DNA from: Acidimicrobiales bacterium
Lineage (GTDB): Bacteria; Actinomycetota; Acidimicrobiia; Acidimicrobiales; Aldehydirespiratoraceae
Assembly (NCBI GenBank): GCA_029246685.1
Contig: JAQWMR010000016.1
Span: forward strand, 310,001 to 374,000
Length of the DNA stretch: 64,000 nt
Reading direction: 5' to 3'
The notes under the pieces are model-generated. The model was not told the origin of the DNA. It saw only the letters and a list, made by a program, of their open reading frames with translations, and did not search any database. A program made the position numbers and the translations under genes. Shown one piece after another: positions 32,835 through 41,210 of this stretch (its first letter is position 1; each line of letters opens with the position of its first letter).

Positions 32835-33461
32835 TCAGGCGAGGTCTGCGGCCCCGAACGCAACGCCGAACCGGACGCACCAGATCACCACCGTGGTGAA
32901 GCGATCAAGGTCCACATCAGCCGGGATTTCGTAGTTCTGATTGCCGATGTTCCCCTTGAGATTGCCGAGGTCCACGAAGTCGTCGTCGAACCGGTCAGCC
33001 GGCGCATCGGCCGGCGCAGTGGACAGGTAGACGTTGAGATCGGGGCCGTTGTCGGTGGCAAAGTCCTCGAAACGGAGGAAGCGTTGCTCGGTGCCGTCAT
33101 TGAGAACGAGTGCGGTTCCCTCCGCGGGATGACTGCGGTCGACGAACGAGCCCTCGTCCAGCGTCAGCACGTCCGGCTCGGGCATGTCGGGCATCGGATC
33201 GTCGGCCTCGTCGTTCAGCGCCGTGCCGTCCTGATCCATCGCCTCGTTCATCGCTGCGGCATCTTCATCGGAGAGCGCATCGGACTCGAGTCCGCTCGCG
33301 CCGGCCCCGGAGGCGAACTCCGGTCCGCCCTCGTCGACCTTGTCGTCGAAGAAGGCGGTCTGAAAGCCGAAGAAGACGAACACGAGCCAGAAGAGGATGG
33401 CCGCACCGACGATGCCGAGCGGCAGGGTGATCTTCCAGTTGTCACGGAGAGACGAACGCAT
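32835..33461 (-). CDS. Membrane-anchored DM13-domain protein
   Basis: The 208-residue protein has one N-terminal transmembrane helix (about 12-34, LPLGIVGAAILFWLVFVFFG), an acidic linker rich in Asp, Glu, Ala and Met, and a C-terminal DM13 domain. The domain includes FLRFEDFATDNGPDLNVYLS, LGNLKGNIGNQNYEIP and the conserved Trp-Cys in VVIWCVRFGVAFG. DM13 is a predicted redox domain in which that cysteine is the key residue. It should act outside the membrane. It is divergent from a lipoprotein gene with a 69-bp gap. Confidence 0.85.
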   Translation of the reverse strand: MRSSLRDNWKITLPLGIVGAAILFWLVFVFFGFQTAFFDDKVDEGGPEFASGAGASGLESDALSDEDAAAMNEAMDQDGTALNDEADDPMPDMPEPDVLTLDEGSFVDRSHPAEGTALVLNDGTEQRFLRFEDFATDNGPDLNVYLSTAPADAPADRFDDDFVDLGNLKGNIGNQNYEIPADVDLDRFTTVVIWCVRFGVAFGAADLA

Positions 33462-33530
33462 GGGTCTACAACGCCACAACTTTCTTCATCGTTCCCGGAA
33501 CCGAGTCAGTGTCCCATGCGTCTGAGGCAC

Positions 33531-34061
33531 ATGCGTACTGCTCTGTTCACCCTGGCCGCCCTTCTGACCCTCGCCGCCTGCGGCGACGACTCACCTGAGG
33601 TCGCCGACGAGCCGACGACCGCGCCACCCTCGCCGGGCGACTGCGCCGGGGACGACTGGGTCACCGTGGACACCGGGAAATTCAGCTTCCGCACGCCGGC
33701 GGACCTCGTTGATCAAGAGGTGCAGGGCATCGACTCCCTCGTCGGCCAGTTCGTGGGCGACACAATGACGCTCGGCTTCGACTTCGGCCGGTTCTCGGGC
33801 AACACGGCGGACCAGTTCCCCGACGCCCGCGAAGAGGTCACCATCGACGGCCTCACCGGCGATCTCATTCAGATCGATGTGTCGGCCGACCCCAACTACG
33901 GCAGCGAGTCGGACTGGATGCTCTCGCTCTATGTCGCTCAGCCCGGCGGTGACGACTTCGGCACCAGTGCCTTGGCTCTCTGGGTCCGCTACGACGACCC
34001 TGCCGTCGGCGACGTCGCCCGGTGCATCACCGAGAAGATCGACTTCGCCGACGAGGCCTAG
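33531..34061 (+). CDS. Putative lipoprotein, unknown function
   Basis: The 176-residue product has a classical lipoprotein signal peptide, MRTALFTLAALLTLAACGDD, with the lipobox LAAC. The mature part is acidic and contains a domain of beta-strand-like segments (FSFRTPADLVDQEVQG to ALALWVRYDD), which resembles generic actinobacterial lipoproteins of the surface. The ATG at 33531 is chosen over the one at 33516 because the signal peptide starts there. It overlaps the convergent F420 gene by 4 nt. Confidence 0.75.
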   Translation: MRTALFTLAALLTLAACGDDSPEVADEPTTAPPSPGDCAGDDWVTVDTGKFSFRTPADLVDQEVQGIDSLVGQFVGDTMTLGFDFGRFSGNTADQFPDAREEVTIDGLTGDLIQIDVSADPNYGSESDWMLSLYVAQPGGDDFGTSALALWVRYDDPAVGDVARCITEKIDFADEA

Positions 34062-34486
34062 CCGACGGGATCGAGCTTGACCACGGGGATCGTTCGCTCG
34101 CAGCGGGCCTGGTACTCGTCGTACTCGGCGTAGATCGCCGTGGCGACCTTCCAGAGCTCGGCGTGCTCGTCGCCCTCCGTGGGCCGAGCCACGTAGTCGC
34201 GGACCTCAGGCCCGTCCTGCAGGGAGACGTTCGGGTCGGCGAGCAGGTTCAGGTACCAGACGGGGTGCGTCGGCTGTCCGCCCATGGACGCCACGACGAG
34301 ATAGCCGTCCCCATGGGGAACGCGAATGAGCGGTGACTTGCGGAGCTTGCCGCTCTCTCGACCGGTGGTGGTCAGCACGATGCACGGGAACCCGTTGAAG
34401 TCGAGCCCTTCCACGCCGCCGGTGCGCTCATACTTCTCGACGTGATCCGCGACCCAGTCGTAGGGGCTGGCTTCGTAGTCGCTCAT
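34058..34486 (-). CDS. Deazaflavin (F420)-dependent nitroreductase family protein (Ddn-like)
   Basis: The 142-residue protein matches the Ddn/TIGR00026 family: CIVLTTTGRESGKLRKSPLIR, YLVVASMGGQPTHPVWYLNLLADP and the C-terminal YQARCERTIPVVKLDPV. These split-barrel proteins use reduced F420 to reduce quinones or similar acceptors. The C-terminal region matches the form expected in Actinomycetota. It lies 26 nt upstream of nothing on its strand but follows the small GlsB-type membrane gene at 34513, so the three minus-strand genes 35504 to 34058 may be one operon. Confidence 0.9.
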   Translation of the reverse strand: MSDYEASPYDWVADHVEKYERTGGVEGLDFNGFPCIVLTTTGRESGKLRKSPLIRVPHGDGYLVVASMGGQPTHPVWYLNLLADPNVSLQDGPEVRDYVARPTEGDEHAELWKVATAIYAEYDEYQARCERTIPVVKLDPVG

Positions 34487-34512
34487 GGTGATTCCTCAGT
34501 GTTGAGATGGCG

Positions 34513-34767
34513 TCAGCTCTTGCCGGAGTCCATGAAGCGGACTACGACGAGAATGACGATCGCACCCACGATGGACCCGATCCAACTCGACGTGCTGACG
34601 TCGAACGATCCGTCGGACAGCAGCGAGCCCAGAAGGCCGCCGACGAACGATCCGGCCACGCCGAGGAAGATCGTGCCGAGGCAGCCGAACTGACGCCCCG
34701 TGTGGATGAACATCCGAGCGATGAGGCCGGCGAGAAGGCCGATGGCGATGAGACCGAGCCAGTCCAT
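34513..34767 (-). CDS. GlsB/YeaQ/YmgE-family small membrane protein
   Basis: The 84-residue protein has the three hydrophobic, Gly-rich helices of the transglycosylase-associated (YeaQ/YmgE/GlsB) family: GLIAIGLLAGLIARMFI, CLGTIFLGVAGSFVGGLLGS and WIGSIVGAIVILVVV. Members are linked to stress and envelope functions, without an established reaction. Its ATG overlaps the stop of the hydroxyacyl-CoA dehydrogenase gene (TGATG), so it is translationally coupled. Confidence 0.88.
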   Translation of the reverse strand: MDWLGLIAIGLLAGLIARMFIHTGRQFGCLGTIFLGVAGSFVGGLLGSLLSDGSFDVSTSSWIGSIVGAIVILVVVRFMDSGKS

Positions 34768-35504
34768 CACGACCACCCCGACCCGGCACCGGCGGCCATC
34801 CCGTATGGACCGGATGGCCAGCGGAAGCAGTCCGTCATGAGCTGGTCGACCTGCTCTCGGTCGGCGATGCCCTCGGAGACCACCCGGTTCGCCTCTCGGA
34901 CCATGGCGAAGTACACCCGATTGGCGACGTAGCCCCACGACTGGTCGGTGTCCTGCACGACCACGGGGTTCTTCCCCGCCGCCGCCGCCAGTCTGACGAC
35001 CGTGTCGACCGTCGTTTCGCTGGTCTCCGGACAGCGCACGATCTCGGCGAGTTTCATGACGGGCGCCGGAGACGCCCAGTGCCAGCCGATGAACCGATCC
35101 GGCCGGTTCGTCCCGGCGGCCATCGCCGCGATCGGAAAGCCGGAGGAGTTGCTGGCGAAGATCGTGTCGTCCGGTGCCATCGAGTCCAGGTCTCGCCAGA
35201 ACTTGATCTTCAAGGCGAGGTTCTCCGGCACGGCCTCGATGATCAGGTCGACGTCCACCGCCGGCTCGAGGTCGGTTGTGAAGCTGAGCCGAGCGAGCGC
35301 AGCGTCGGCCTCCTCCGCGGTGAGCTTTCCTCGCTCCACTGCACCGCGAACTCCGAAGCGTCCGGTGTCGACGCCTTCCCGGGCCGCGTCCAGCACATCC
35401 TCACTCAGATCCCGACAAATCACTTCGTGGCCGGAGATCGCCATGACCTGGGCGATGCCCGAACCCATGACGCCGGCGCCCATCACTCCGATGCGTTCAC
35501 TCAT
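34767..35504 (-). CDS. 3-hydroxyacyl-CoA dehydrogenase family protein
   Basis: The 245-residue enzyme has the NAD-binding motif IGVMGAGVMGSGIAQ and the family blocks VDLIIEAVPENLALKIKFW, FASNSSGFPIAAMA, and RFIGWHWASPAPVMKLAEIV. In the last block, the usual His-Phe before the N/P pair is replaced by His-Trp. The catalytic His is likely the one in GWHW. It ends with DCFRWPSGPYGMAAG and is somewhat shorter than 280-residue homologues, with a shortened C-terminal dimer domain. It probably oxidises a 3-hydroxyacyl-CoA in fatty-acid breakdown. Confidence 0.85.
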   Translation of the reverse strand: MSERIGVMGAGVMGSGIAQVMAISGHEVICRDLSEDVLDAAREGVDTGRFGVRGAVERGKLTAEEADAALARLSFTTDLEPAVDVDLIIEAVPENLALKIKFWRDLDSMAPDDTIFASNSSGFPIAAMAAGTNRPDRFIGWHWASPAPVMKLAEIVRCPETSETTVDTVVRLAAAAGKNPVVVQDTDQSWGYVANRVYFAMVREANRVVSEGIADREQVDQLMTDCFRWPSGPYGMAAGAGSGWS

Positions 35505-35587
35505 GCTCAGGAGTCTCGCGGCGATTTCGCTTCACCGCATGTCGGGTTGATTTCGCCGCGCCACAGATCCGGGTGTAGCCATCCGGG

Positions 35588-36970
35588 GTGACCGACGCCG
35601 CGCCGCTCCGCTCCCCGTGGCGGATCTACGGGCTCATCGCCGGCGCGATCGCGCTCGCCACGCTGAATTTCTCGCTCGTCTTCGTGGCGTTCGGCGAGAT
35701 CGAGGAGTCGTTCGACGCCAGCAAGGAGACGGTGTCGTGGGCCCTCACCGCCTTCTCGATCACCACCGCGGCGATCTTCGTTCCCGCGGGCTGGGCGGCG
35801 GATCGGTTCGGGCGCCGCCGCATGTTCCTGACCGGGTTCGGCACGTTCATCGTGGGCAGCGCGCTCGTTGCGACCGCCCCCAACGTGGAGTTGCTCATCG
35901 TCGCCCGCATGCTCCAGGCCGCGGGCCTGGCAACGGAGTCGCCGGCCTCCCTCGCGCTCGTTCTCAACGCGTTCCCACCTGAGCGCCGCTCCACCGCAGT
36001 CGGCGCCATGGGCGCCGTGGGTGGCGTCGCGACGGCGATCGGACCTGCCGTGGGTGGCGCGCTGCTGGACTACCTCAGCTGGCGTTGGGCGTTCTTCCTG
36101 AACGTGCCGCTCGGCATTTTCGTCTTCGTTCTCGTCGCTCCTCGGCTCCCACCGGACGAACTCGACTCCGAAAACGCACAGAAGCCACCGGACCTCTTCG
36201 GCGTCGTTCTCCTCATGGTCGGCATCGCCGCGCTCGTACTCGGCCTCGTGCAGAGCGACGACTGGGGCTACACGGACCCCCGTTCTGTGCTAGCGGTCAT
36301 CGCGGCGATCCTGCTCCTCGCGACGCTCGTGCGGCGCTCGGCCCGACACTCCGAGCCGATCTTGTACCTCCCGCTGTTCCGTGACCACGACTTCCGGTTC
36401 GGGAGCTCGTTGTCGTTCCTCGTGGCGGGCACCTTCGCCGGGACGTTCCTCGCGTTCGTGCAGCTGATGAACCAGACGTGGGGGTTGTCGCTGCTCTCGA
36501 CCGGCCTCGCCGTCGGGATGATCCCGGCGATCGCGGGACCGATGTCCATCGTCTCCGGCCGACTCGCGGACCGGTACGGCCATCGGGCCGTGATCCTCCC
36601 AGGGTCGGTCCTGATCGCGCTCGGCGGCGTCTGGATGCTGACCCAGGTCACCGAGGAACGGCAGCTCCTCGCTGTCTGGGTGCCGTTCGTGGCGATCTAC
36701 GGCCTCGGCGTCGGCTTCGCCCACGCGGCAACGCAAGCCGCCGCGCTGAACAACGTGAGCGCTGAACGCCTCGGCATCGGCGGGTCGATGAACCGCATCT
36801 CCCAGGAGATCGGCCAGACCGTCTGCGTCGCCGTGATCATCGCCATGCTCGCCCGGTACGGCATCGTCGACGGGGTGAAGGCCGCCATGGCCCTCCTCAT
36901 CGCGATGAGCCTCCTCGGCGCCCCGATCGCGGCCCAGCTCCGCCACCGCGGCCAACCCGCCGGCACGTGA
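35588..36970 (+). CDS. MFS transporter, DHA2 (14-TMS-like) type
   Basis: The 460-residue membrane protein has the MFS motif A region GWAADRFGRRRMF and an EmrB-like N-terminal half (NFSLVFVAFGEIEESF...VSWALTAFSI). The motif GAMGAVGGVATAIGPAVGGALL matches motif C of drug/H+ antiporters, and multiple hydrophobic helices continue to the C-terminus. It probably exports small hydrophobic compounds. No regulator is adjacent. It starts at GTG 35588 in a divergent gap of about 83 bp with the dehydrogenase gene. Confidence 0.88.
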   Translation: MTDAAPLRSPWRIYGLIAGAIALATLNFSLVFVAFGEIEESFDASKETVSWALTAFSITTAAIFVPAGWAADRFGRRRMFLTGFGTFIVGSALVATAPNVELLIVARMLQAAGLATESPASLALVLNAFPPERRSTAVGAMGAVGGVATAIGPAVGGALLDYLSWRWAFFLNVPLGIFVFVLVAPRLPPDELDSENAQKPPDLFGVVLLMVGIAALVLGLVQSDDWGYTDPRSVLAVIAAILLLATLVRRSARHSEPILYLPLFRDHDFRFGSSLSFLVAGTFAGTFLAFVQLMNQTWGLSLLSTGLAVGMIPAIAGPMSIVSGRLADRYGHRAVILPGSVLIALGGVWMLTQVTEERQLLAVWVPFVAIYGLGVGFAHAATQAAALNNVSAERLGIGGSMNRISQEIGQTVCVAVIIAMLARYGIVDGVKAAMALLIAMSLLGAPIAAQLRHRGQPAGT

Positions 36971-36971
36971 C

Positions 36972-37005
36972 TGTCAGTTGACACACGGGGACAGGCTCTT
37001 GTCCC
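36972..37005. promoter_or_regulatory. Two adjacent dyads upstream of the UvrD-HRDC helicase gene
   Basis: TGTCA-GT-TGACA (36972-36983) and GGGACA-N6-TGTCCC (36988-37005) lie directly after the transporter stop and 83 bp before the helicase start. They could be operators or, for the second, a terminator stem without a U-run. They do not match the LexA box found upstream of dinB. Confidence 0.35.
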
Positions 37006-37087
37006 AACTCGCCGCCGTGATCCGCGATGCGGCGCGGGAGTGTCACAGCCCGCGCCTACGGTGCGTGGCGATGACGGACGCTCAGCG

Positions 37088-39907
37088 ATGATCAACTGCG
37101 GCCACTGCGGAGATCGCCACGCCACGGTGGCGGAGGTTCGCAACTGCTCGGGCACGCCTGCGGCAGCATCTGCGACCTCACACGATGAGGCGCCGCTGTT
37201 CGCAACACCCACGCCCGCCGCGGTCGAGCCGATCGAACTCGCCGCGAACTGGGAGCACCTTGCGGGGCCTCCTGCGCTCGCTCGCAACGTTGTCGTCGCG
37301 CCGGGCGCCGTCGCTCCCGCTCCATGGGGCGACGCCGCGCGCGTTGTCGTGGACGGCTCACCCGACGTGGTTGCCAAGCTCCGAGCTGCTCGCCAGTCGC
37401 GCGAGCGGCTCGTGATCGAACTCGGCGTCGAGCTTCCGGCAGCCGAGCCCGTCCTCGCGGTGAACTACTGGCACCTCTCCCCCGACACCGACCTCGAAGG
37501 CGAGGAGCTCCGCCACCTCGTACTCGACCACGCAGTCGACGCCAGAGACGCCGCTGCGCCGGTGATCGATGCCGTGTCGCGAGCAGTTGCTGCGGGCGGA
37601 TCGGTTCGCACCGACGGCCCGGGCGACGTCGACACGCCCGACGGCCCCGCGTGGGTCGATGGCGGCCCGATGCACTGGTTCGACGATGCCGATCTCGCTG
37701 CGCCCGTCGTGCCCGCGGCGCATCTTGCGATCGGCTCGATCCGGCCTCTCCAACCGGCGCTTCCGAATGCGGACCTTGCGCCCGACCAACTCGCAGCCGT
37801 CGCCCACGACGGTGGTGGCGCCCGCATCATCGCCCCCGCCGGATCCGGCAAGACCCGCGTGCTCACCGAGCGGGCTCGTCACCTCGTGCGGGATCGCGGC
37901 GTCCACGCATCCACCATCTGCCTGCTCGCGTTCAACGTGCGGGCCCGCGAGGAGATGCAGGAGCGCACCTCGGATCTCGAGGGCCTCGACATCCGCACCC
38001 TCAACTCCCTTGCCCTCGCGATCATGAGCGGCCGTGGCCCGTTCGTCGCGCCTGCCGGCCGGCGGGCGCCGCGCGTGATCGACGAGCGGGAACTACGCCG
38101 AGTGCTCGACGATCTCGTCGGTGGGCGGCGCCAAGCGATGGCGGATCCGATGGCGGTCTGGATCGAGGCGCTCACCGCCACTCGGCTCGGGCTCCGCTCA
38201 CCGAGTGCCGTCGAGCAGGAGTTCGGCGGCGACGTGAAGGACTTCACCAACGTCCTGCCGGAGTTCCGAGATCGGCTGCAACGGGCCGGCGTCGTGGACT
38301 TCGACGAGCAGATCCTGGGCGCGATCGAAGTGCTGTGCACCGACCCTGCGGCACGCGCCGCGGCCCGCCGGGCGTGCGGTGTACTGCTCGTCGACGAGTT
38401 CCAGGACCTCACCCCCGCCCATGTCCTGCTCATCCGGCTCCTCGCTGGGCCGCGGGCCGATGTGTTCGGCGTGGGCGACGACGACCAGACCATCTACGGC
38501 TACGCCGGCGCCTCCCCGTCCTGGCTGATCGACTTCGCTGATCTCTTCCCGGGCAGCGCCGCCCATGACCTCACGGTGAACTACCGGTGCCCGCCTGCGG
38601 TGGTCGAGGCGGCGTCCACGCTCCTCACGCACAACCGGCGCCGCATCAAGAAGACGATCACGGCGAAGCCGGATCGACCGGCCGATGACGCCGCGCTGCG
38701 GCGCACCTCAGGCCCGGACCCGCTCGCGACCACCCTCGAACGCGTCACCGGGCTCATCGATGCCGGCACACCCCCGGCCGACATCGCCGTGCTCACTCGC
38801 GTCAACGCGACACTGCTCGGCCCGATGATCCTCCTGGGCGAGGCGGGCATCCCCACCTCTGCCCCGGTGGATGCCAACTTCCTCGAGCGCACCGGCATCG
38901 CAGGGGCGCTTGCCTGGCTCCGCGTCGCCGTCGCACCCGAACAGGTCCTCCCGGCGACCGCGCTCGAGACGGCTGTGCGTCGTCCTCCGCGCGGCATCAG
39001 CAGGCGCCTCGCGGAGTGGGTGGGCGAACAGCGCAGCCCGAGTCAGCTCGACCAGCTCACCGGCCGCCTGAACAACGCCCGCGATCAGGACAAGATCCTC
39101 GCGTTCGCCGAGGACGTGCGACTGCTGCGCGACGTCGCGGATCAGGGCGCCACCACCGCCGAGTTGCTCACCACGGTCCGCGACCGAATCGGCCTCGGCC
39201 AAGCCCTCGACACCCGGCTCGACGCAAGCCGCCGCTCGGTCGACCGATCGGCTCACGGCGACGATCTCGCCGCCCTTCTCGCAGTCGCCGCGATCCAGCC
39301 GGACCCGGCGATCTTCGGCGAGTGGCTCGCGGAGCGGCTCGAGTCGGCAGCTCCGGACTGGTCGGGCGTGCGTCTCTCCACCATCCACCGCGTGAAGGGG
39401 CGTGAGTGGCCGCATGTGATCGTCCACGACGCGACCGCCGGCCTCATGCCCCATCGCCTGGCCGCGGATCGTGAGGAAGAACGCCGCGTGTTCCACGTCG
39501 CGATCACCCGGGGCATCGAGTCCGTGCTCGTCAGCGCGGGTGAGCCCGCATCCCCGTTCGTCGCGCAGACCCTCGTCGCCCGGGATCCCGATGCCGAACC
39601 GGAGCCGGAGCTGCGGCCCGAGCGCGGCAGCGCGACCACCAAGGCCAAGCGAGAGGTGCCCGAGGTCGGCAGCCTCACCGAAGCCGGGCTTCGGGAGACC
39701 CTGAAGGCGTGGCGGAGCGAGACGGCGAAAGCCTCAGGTGTGCCCGCCTACGTGGTCTTCAACGACGCCACCCTCTACGACCTCGCTCGACTCCGTCCGG
39801 TGGACGACGACGAGATGCTCGCCGTGCCTGGCATCGGCCCGGTGAAGGTCGAGAAGTACGGGGCCCACATCCTGCAGATCATCGAGGAATCGCTTAGCGA
39901 CGACTGA
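37088..39907 (+). CDS. UvrD/PcrA-type superfamily I helicase with C-terminal HRDC domain
   Basis: The 939-residue protein has a UvrD-like helicase core, with Walker A APAGSGKTRVLT at about 249, Walker B LLVDEFQDLTPAH at about 433, GDDDQTIYGYAGA and STIHRVKGREWPHVIV. It ends in an HRDC domain (about 870-938, containing LYDLARLRPVDDDEMLAVPG). The first 250 residues are unusual: a CGHCGDRH Cys pair with a later Cys (MINCGHCGD...RNC) and a beta-rich region before the motor. I chose ATG 37088, where the Cys motif begins; a GTG 16 codons upstream is possible. Mycobacterial UvrD2 is the closest known architecture. It should unwind DNA in repair. Confidence 0.87.
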   Translation: MINCGHCGDRHATVAEVRNCSGTPAAASATSHDEAPLFATPTPAAVEPIELAANWEHLAGPPALARNVVVAPGAVAPAPWGDAARVVVDGSPDVVAKLRAARQSRERLVIELGVELPAAEPVLAVNYWHLSPDTDLEGEELRHLVLDHAVDARDAAAPVIDAVSRAVAAGGSVRTDGPGDVDTPDGPAWVDGGPMHWFDDADLAAPVVPAAHLAIGSIRPLQPALPNADLAPDQLAAVAHDGGGARIIAPAGSGKTRVLTERARHLVRDRGVHASTICLLAFNVRAREEMQERTSDLEGLDIRTLNSLALAIMSGRGPFVAPAGRRAPRVIDERELRRVLDDLVGGRRQAMADPMAVWIEALTATRLGLRSPSAVEQEFGGDVKDFTNVLPEFRDRLQRAGVVDFDEQILGAIEVLCTDPAARAAARRACGVLLVDEFQDLTPAHVLLIRLLAGPRADVFGVGDDDQTIYGYAGASPSWLIDFADLFPGSAAHDLTVNYRCPPAVVEAASTLLTHNRRRIKKTITAKPDRPADDAALRRTSGPDPLATTLERVTGLIDAGTPPADIAVLTRVNATLLGPMILLGEAGIPTSAPVDANFLERTGIAGALAWLRVAVAPEQVLPATALETAVRRPPRGISRRLAEWVGEQRSPSQLDQLTGRLNNARDQDKILAFAEDVRLLRDVADQGATTAELLTTVRDRIGLGQALDTRLDASRRSVDRSAHGDDLAALLAVAAIQPDPAIFGEWLAERLESAAPDWSGVRLSTIHRVKGREWPHVIVHDATAGLMPHRLAADREEERRVFHVAITRGIESVLVSAGEPASPFVAQTLVARDPDAEPEPELRPERGSATTKAKREVPEVGSLTEAGLRETLKAWRSETAKASGVPAYVVFNDATLYDLARLRPVDDDEMLAVPGIGPVKVEKYGAHILQIIEESLSDD

Positions 39908-39922
39908 AGTAGCGTCGTCAAC

Positions 39923-40172
39923 ATGTGCCGCAACCTCACCACCCTCCGCGGCGCTCGAGCCCGTGGCCAGCGAAGAAGAGATCGCCGCCGCGCGGCAGTA
40001 CTGCCGCAAGGTCAGCGGCGTGCAGAAGACCTCGGCCGCGACGGAGGAAGCCTTCGAGCGAGCGGTTGAGATCATTGCCGAGGCCACGCGTGACCTGATC
40101 GGCGCACTACCGCCGCGCAAGGTGCCGCCGAAGACGGAGCCGCCGCTGCGGCGCCTCGCCCGCCAGAACTGA
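39923..40172 (+). pseudogene. DUF2277 family gene with a +1 frameshift
   Basis: The start ATG 39923 encodes MCRNLTTLRG, the signature N-terminus of DUF2277 proteins. The frame then goes wrong. The expected continuation ALEPVASEEEI, RQYCRKVSGVQKTSAATEEA and the rest, to stop 40172, lies in the next frame. Removing one base at about 39950-39955 restores an 82-codon gene. Function of the family is unknown. It is convergent with the selenoprotein gene, ending 2 nt from it. Sequence error is a real alternative to gene death. Confidence 0.78.
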
Positions 40173-40173
40173 A

Positions 40174-41199
40174 TCAGTACCCCGGCGTGTTCGCCGCCGT
40201 CGGGAACTCGTCGAGCCCGAGTTCGCCGACGAAGCCGGCGGCTGCGTCCTTCCAGTCCTCGTCGAGCGGGATCCCACTCGAGTCAGCGGCGATGTTCAGT
40301 GAGCGGAACACGGCCACGGTCTGCGCGGCTTCGACCAACCCGGCATCGCCGACCGCGGCCCGCAGCGCGGCGCGCGCCCCACCGAGTGATTCGTCTTGCC
40401 GCCATGCTGCTTCCGCGAATGCCGAGAGCTCAGCGGCAGCCTGTATGCCTGCGTCGGCGTTGCCGATCACCGACTGCAGGTCGGCGGTCTCGTCGATCGC
40501 GCCGCTGCTCAGACCGAGCAGCATCGTGTGGGCCGACGTTCAATAGAAGCACTCGTTGAGCGCGCTCGTGCGGGCCGCAAGGAGTTCGACCTGGGGCCGG
40601 CTGAGCGCGCGGGAGTCCCACACCATCTCGAAGAACTCAGCGCCCGAGTACATGGTGAAGACCAGTTCCCGCCAGCGAACGTGGTCGTCCCCGGCAAGGC
40701 TCAACGAACGGCCCACGTTGGGACCGAAGTTCTCGGCGGTCATCTCGATGTGGCCGCCCACGTCGGCCATCCCGTCAGGCCGGACCTGCGTTGGCTCGCC
40801 GGCCTGCGGCGAGGGCAGCGGGCGGAAGTCGTGGCCGAGCGCGGCAGCGAGTTGGTCGATCGTCACGACCTGACACACGATCGAGGCGAGCTCCGCATAC
40901 GCGGCATCGCCGATCTCCTGTGCGATCGCCTGGACGTCGTCTCGCGTCAGCGTCGCTGGGCCGACCGCAACACGTTCGACGAGCAGGGCGAGAAAGGGTG
41001 AGAGATCGTCACCATCCGCGTGCCGCGAGGCCGAAGCGATGTCGGGCGCTCGGTCCCACAGTGGTCGCGGTCCCGCGGCCCGAGCCGCCTCGGCGATGGC
41101 GACCCGCTCGGTGCCCGTCCACCATGCTCCCGCCTGGCCGAGCGCGGCCCACGCCGCATCGGCGGCATCCTGAACAGGGGCCCGAACGTGAAGAGGCAT
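40174..41199 (-). CDS. AhpD/carboxymuconolactone-decarboxylase-like selenoprotein (TGA read as Sec)
   Basis: Reading from ATG 41199 and passing TGA at 40542-40540 gives 341 codons ending at 40174. Residues 217-224 read C-F-Y-U-T-S-A-H. In AhpD (C130, C133, H137) the second Cys is the peroxidatic residue, followed four residues on by His, so U220 replaces it exactly and H224 is the partner. Both sides of the TGA fit the family (SRPQVELLAARTSALNE before, TMLLGLSSG after). A SECIS-like hairpin follows at 40522-40504. The N-terminal half looks like a second, Cys-poor AhpD-type domain (AIAQEIGDAAYAELASIV). The likely role is peroxide reduction or disulfide exchange. If the TGA is a sequencing error, the residue would simply be Cys. 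Confidence 0.82.
40504..40522 (-). promoter_or_regulatory. Putative bacterial SECIS hairpin
   Basis: On the mRNA strand, GCUGCUC (40522-40516) pairs perfectly with GAGCAGC (40510-40504) around the loop GGUCU. The stem starts 17 nt and the loop 24 nt after the UGA. The published bacterial SECIS rules ask for an apical loop about 16-37 nt from UGA with a G in its first two positions, and E. coli fdhF has the same GGUCU in its apical loop. All are met here. Confidence 0.75.
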
Positions 41200-41210
41200 A
41201 CCTCAGTGTT

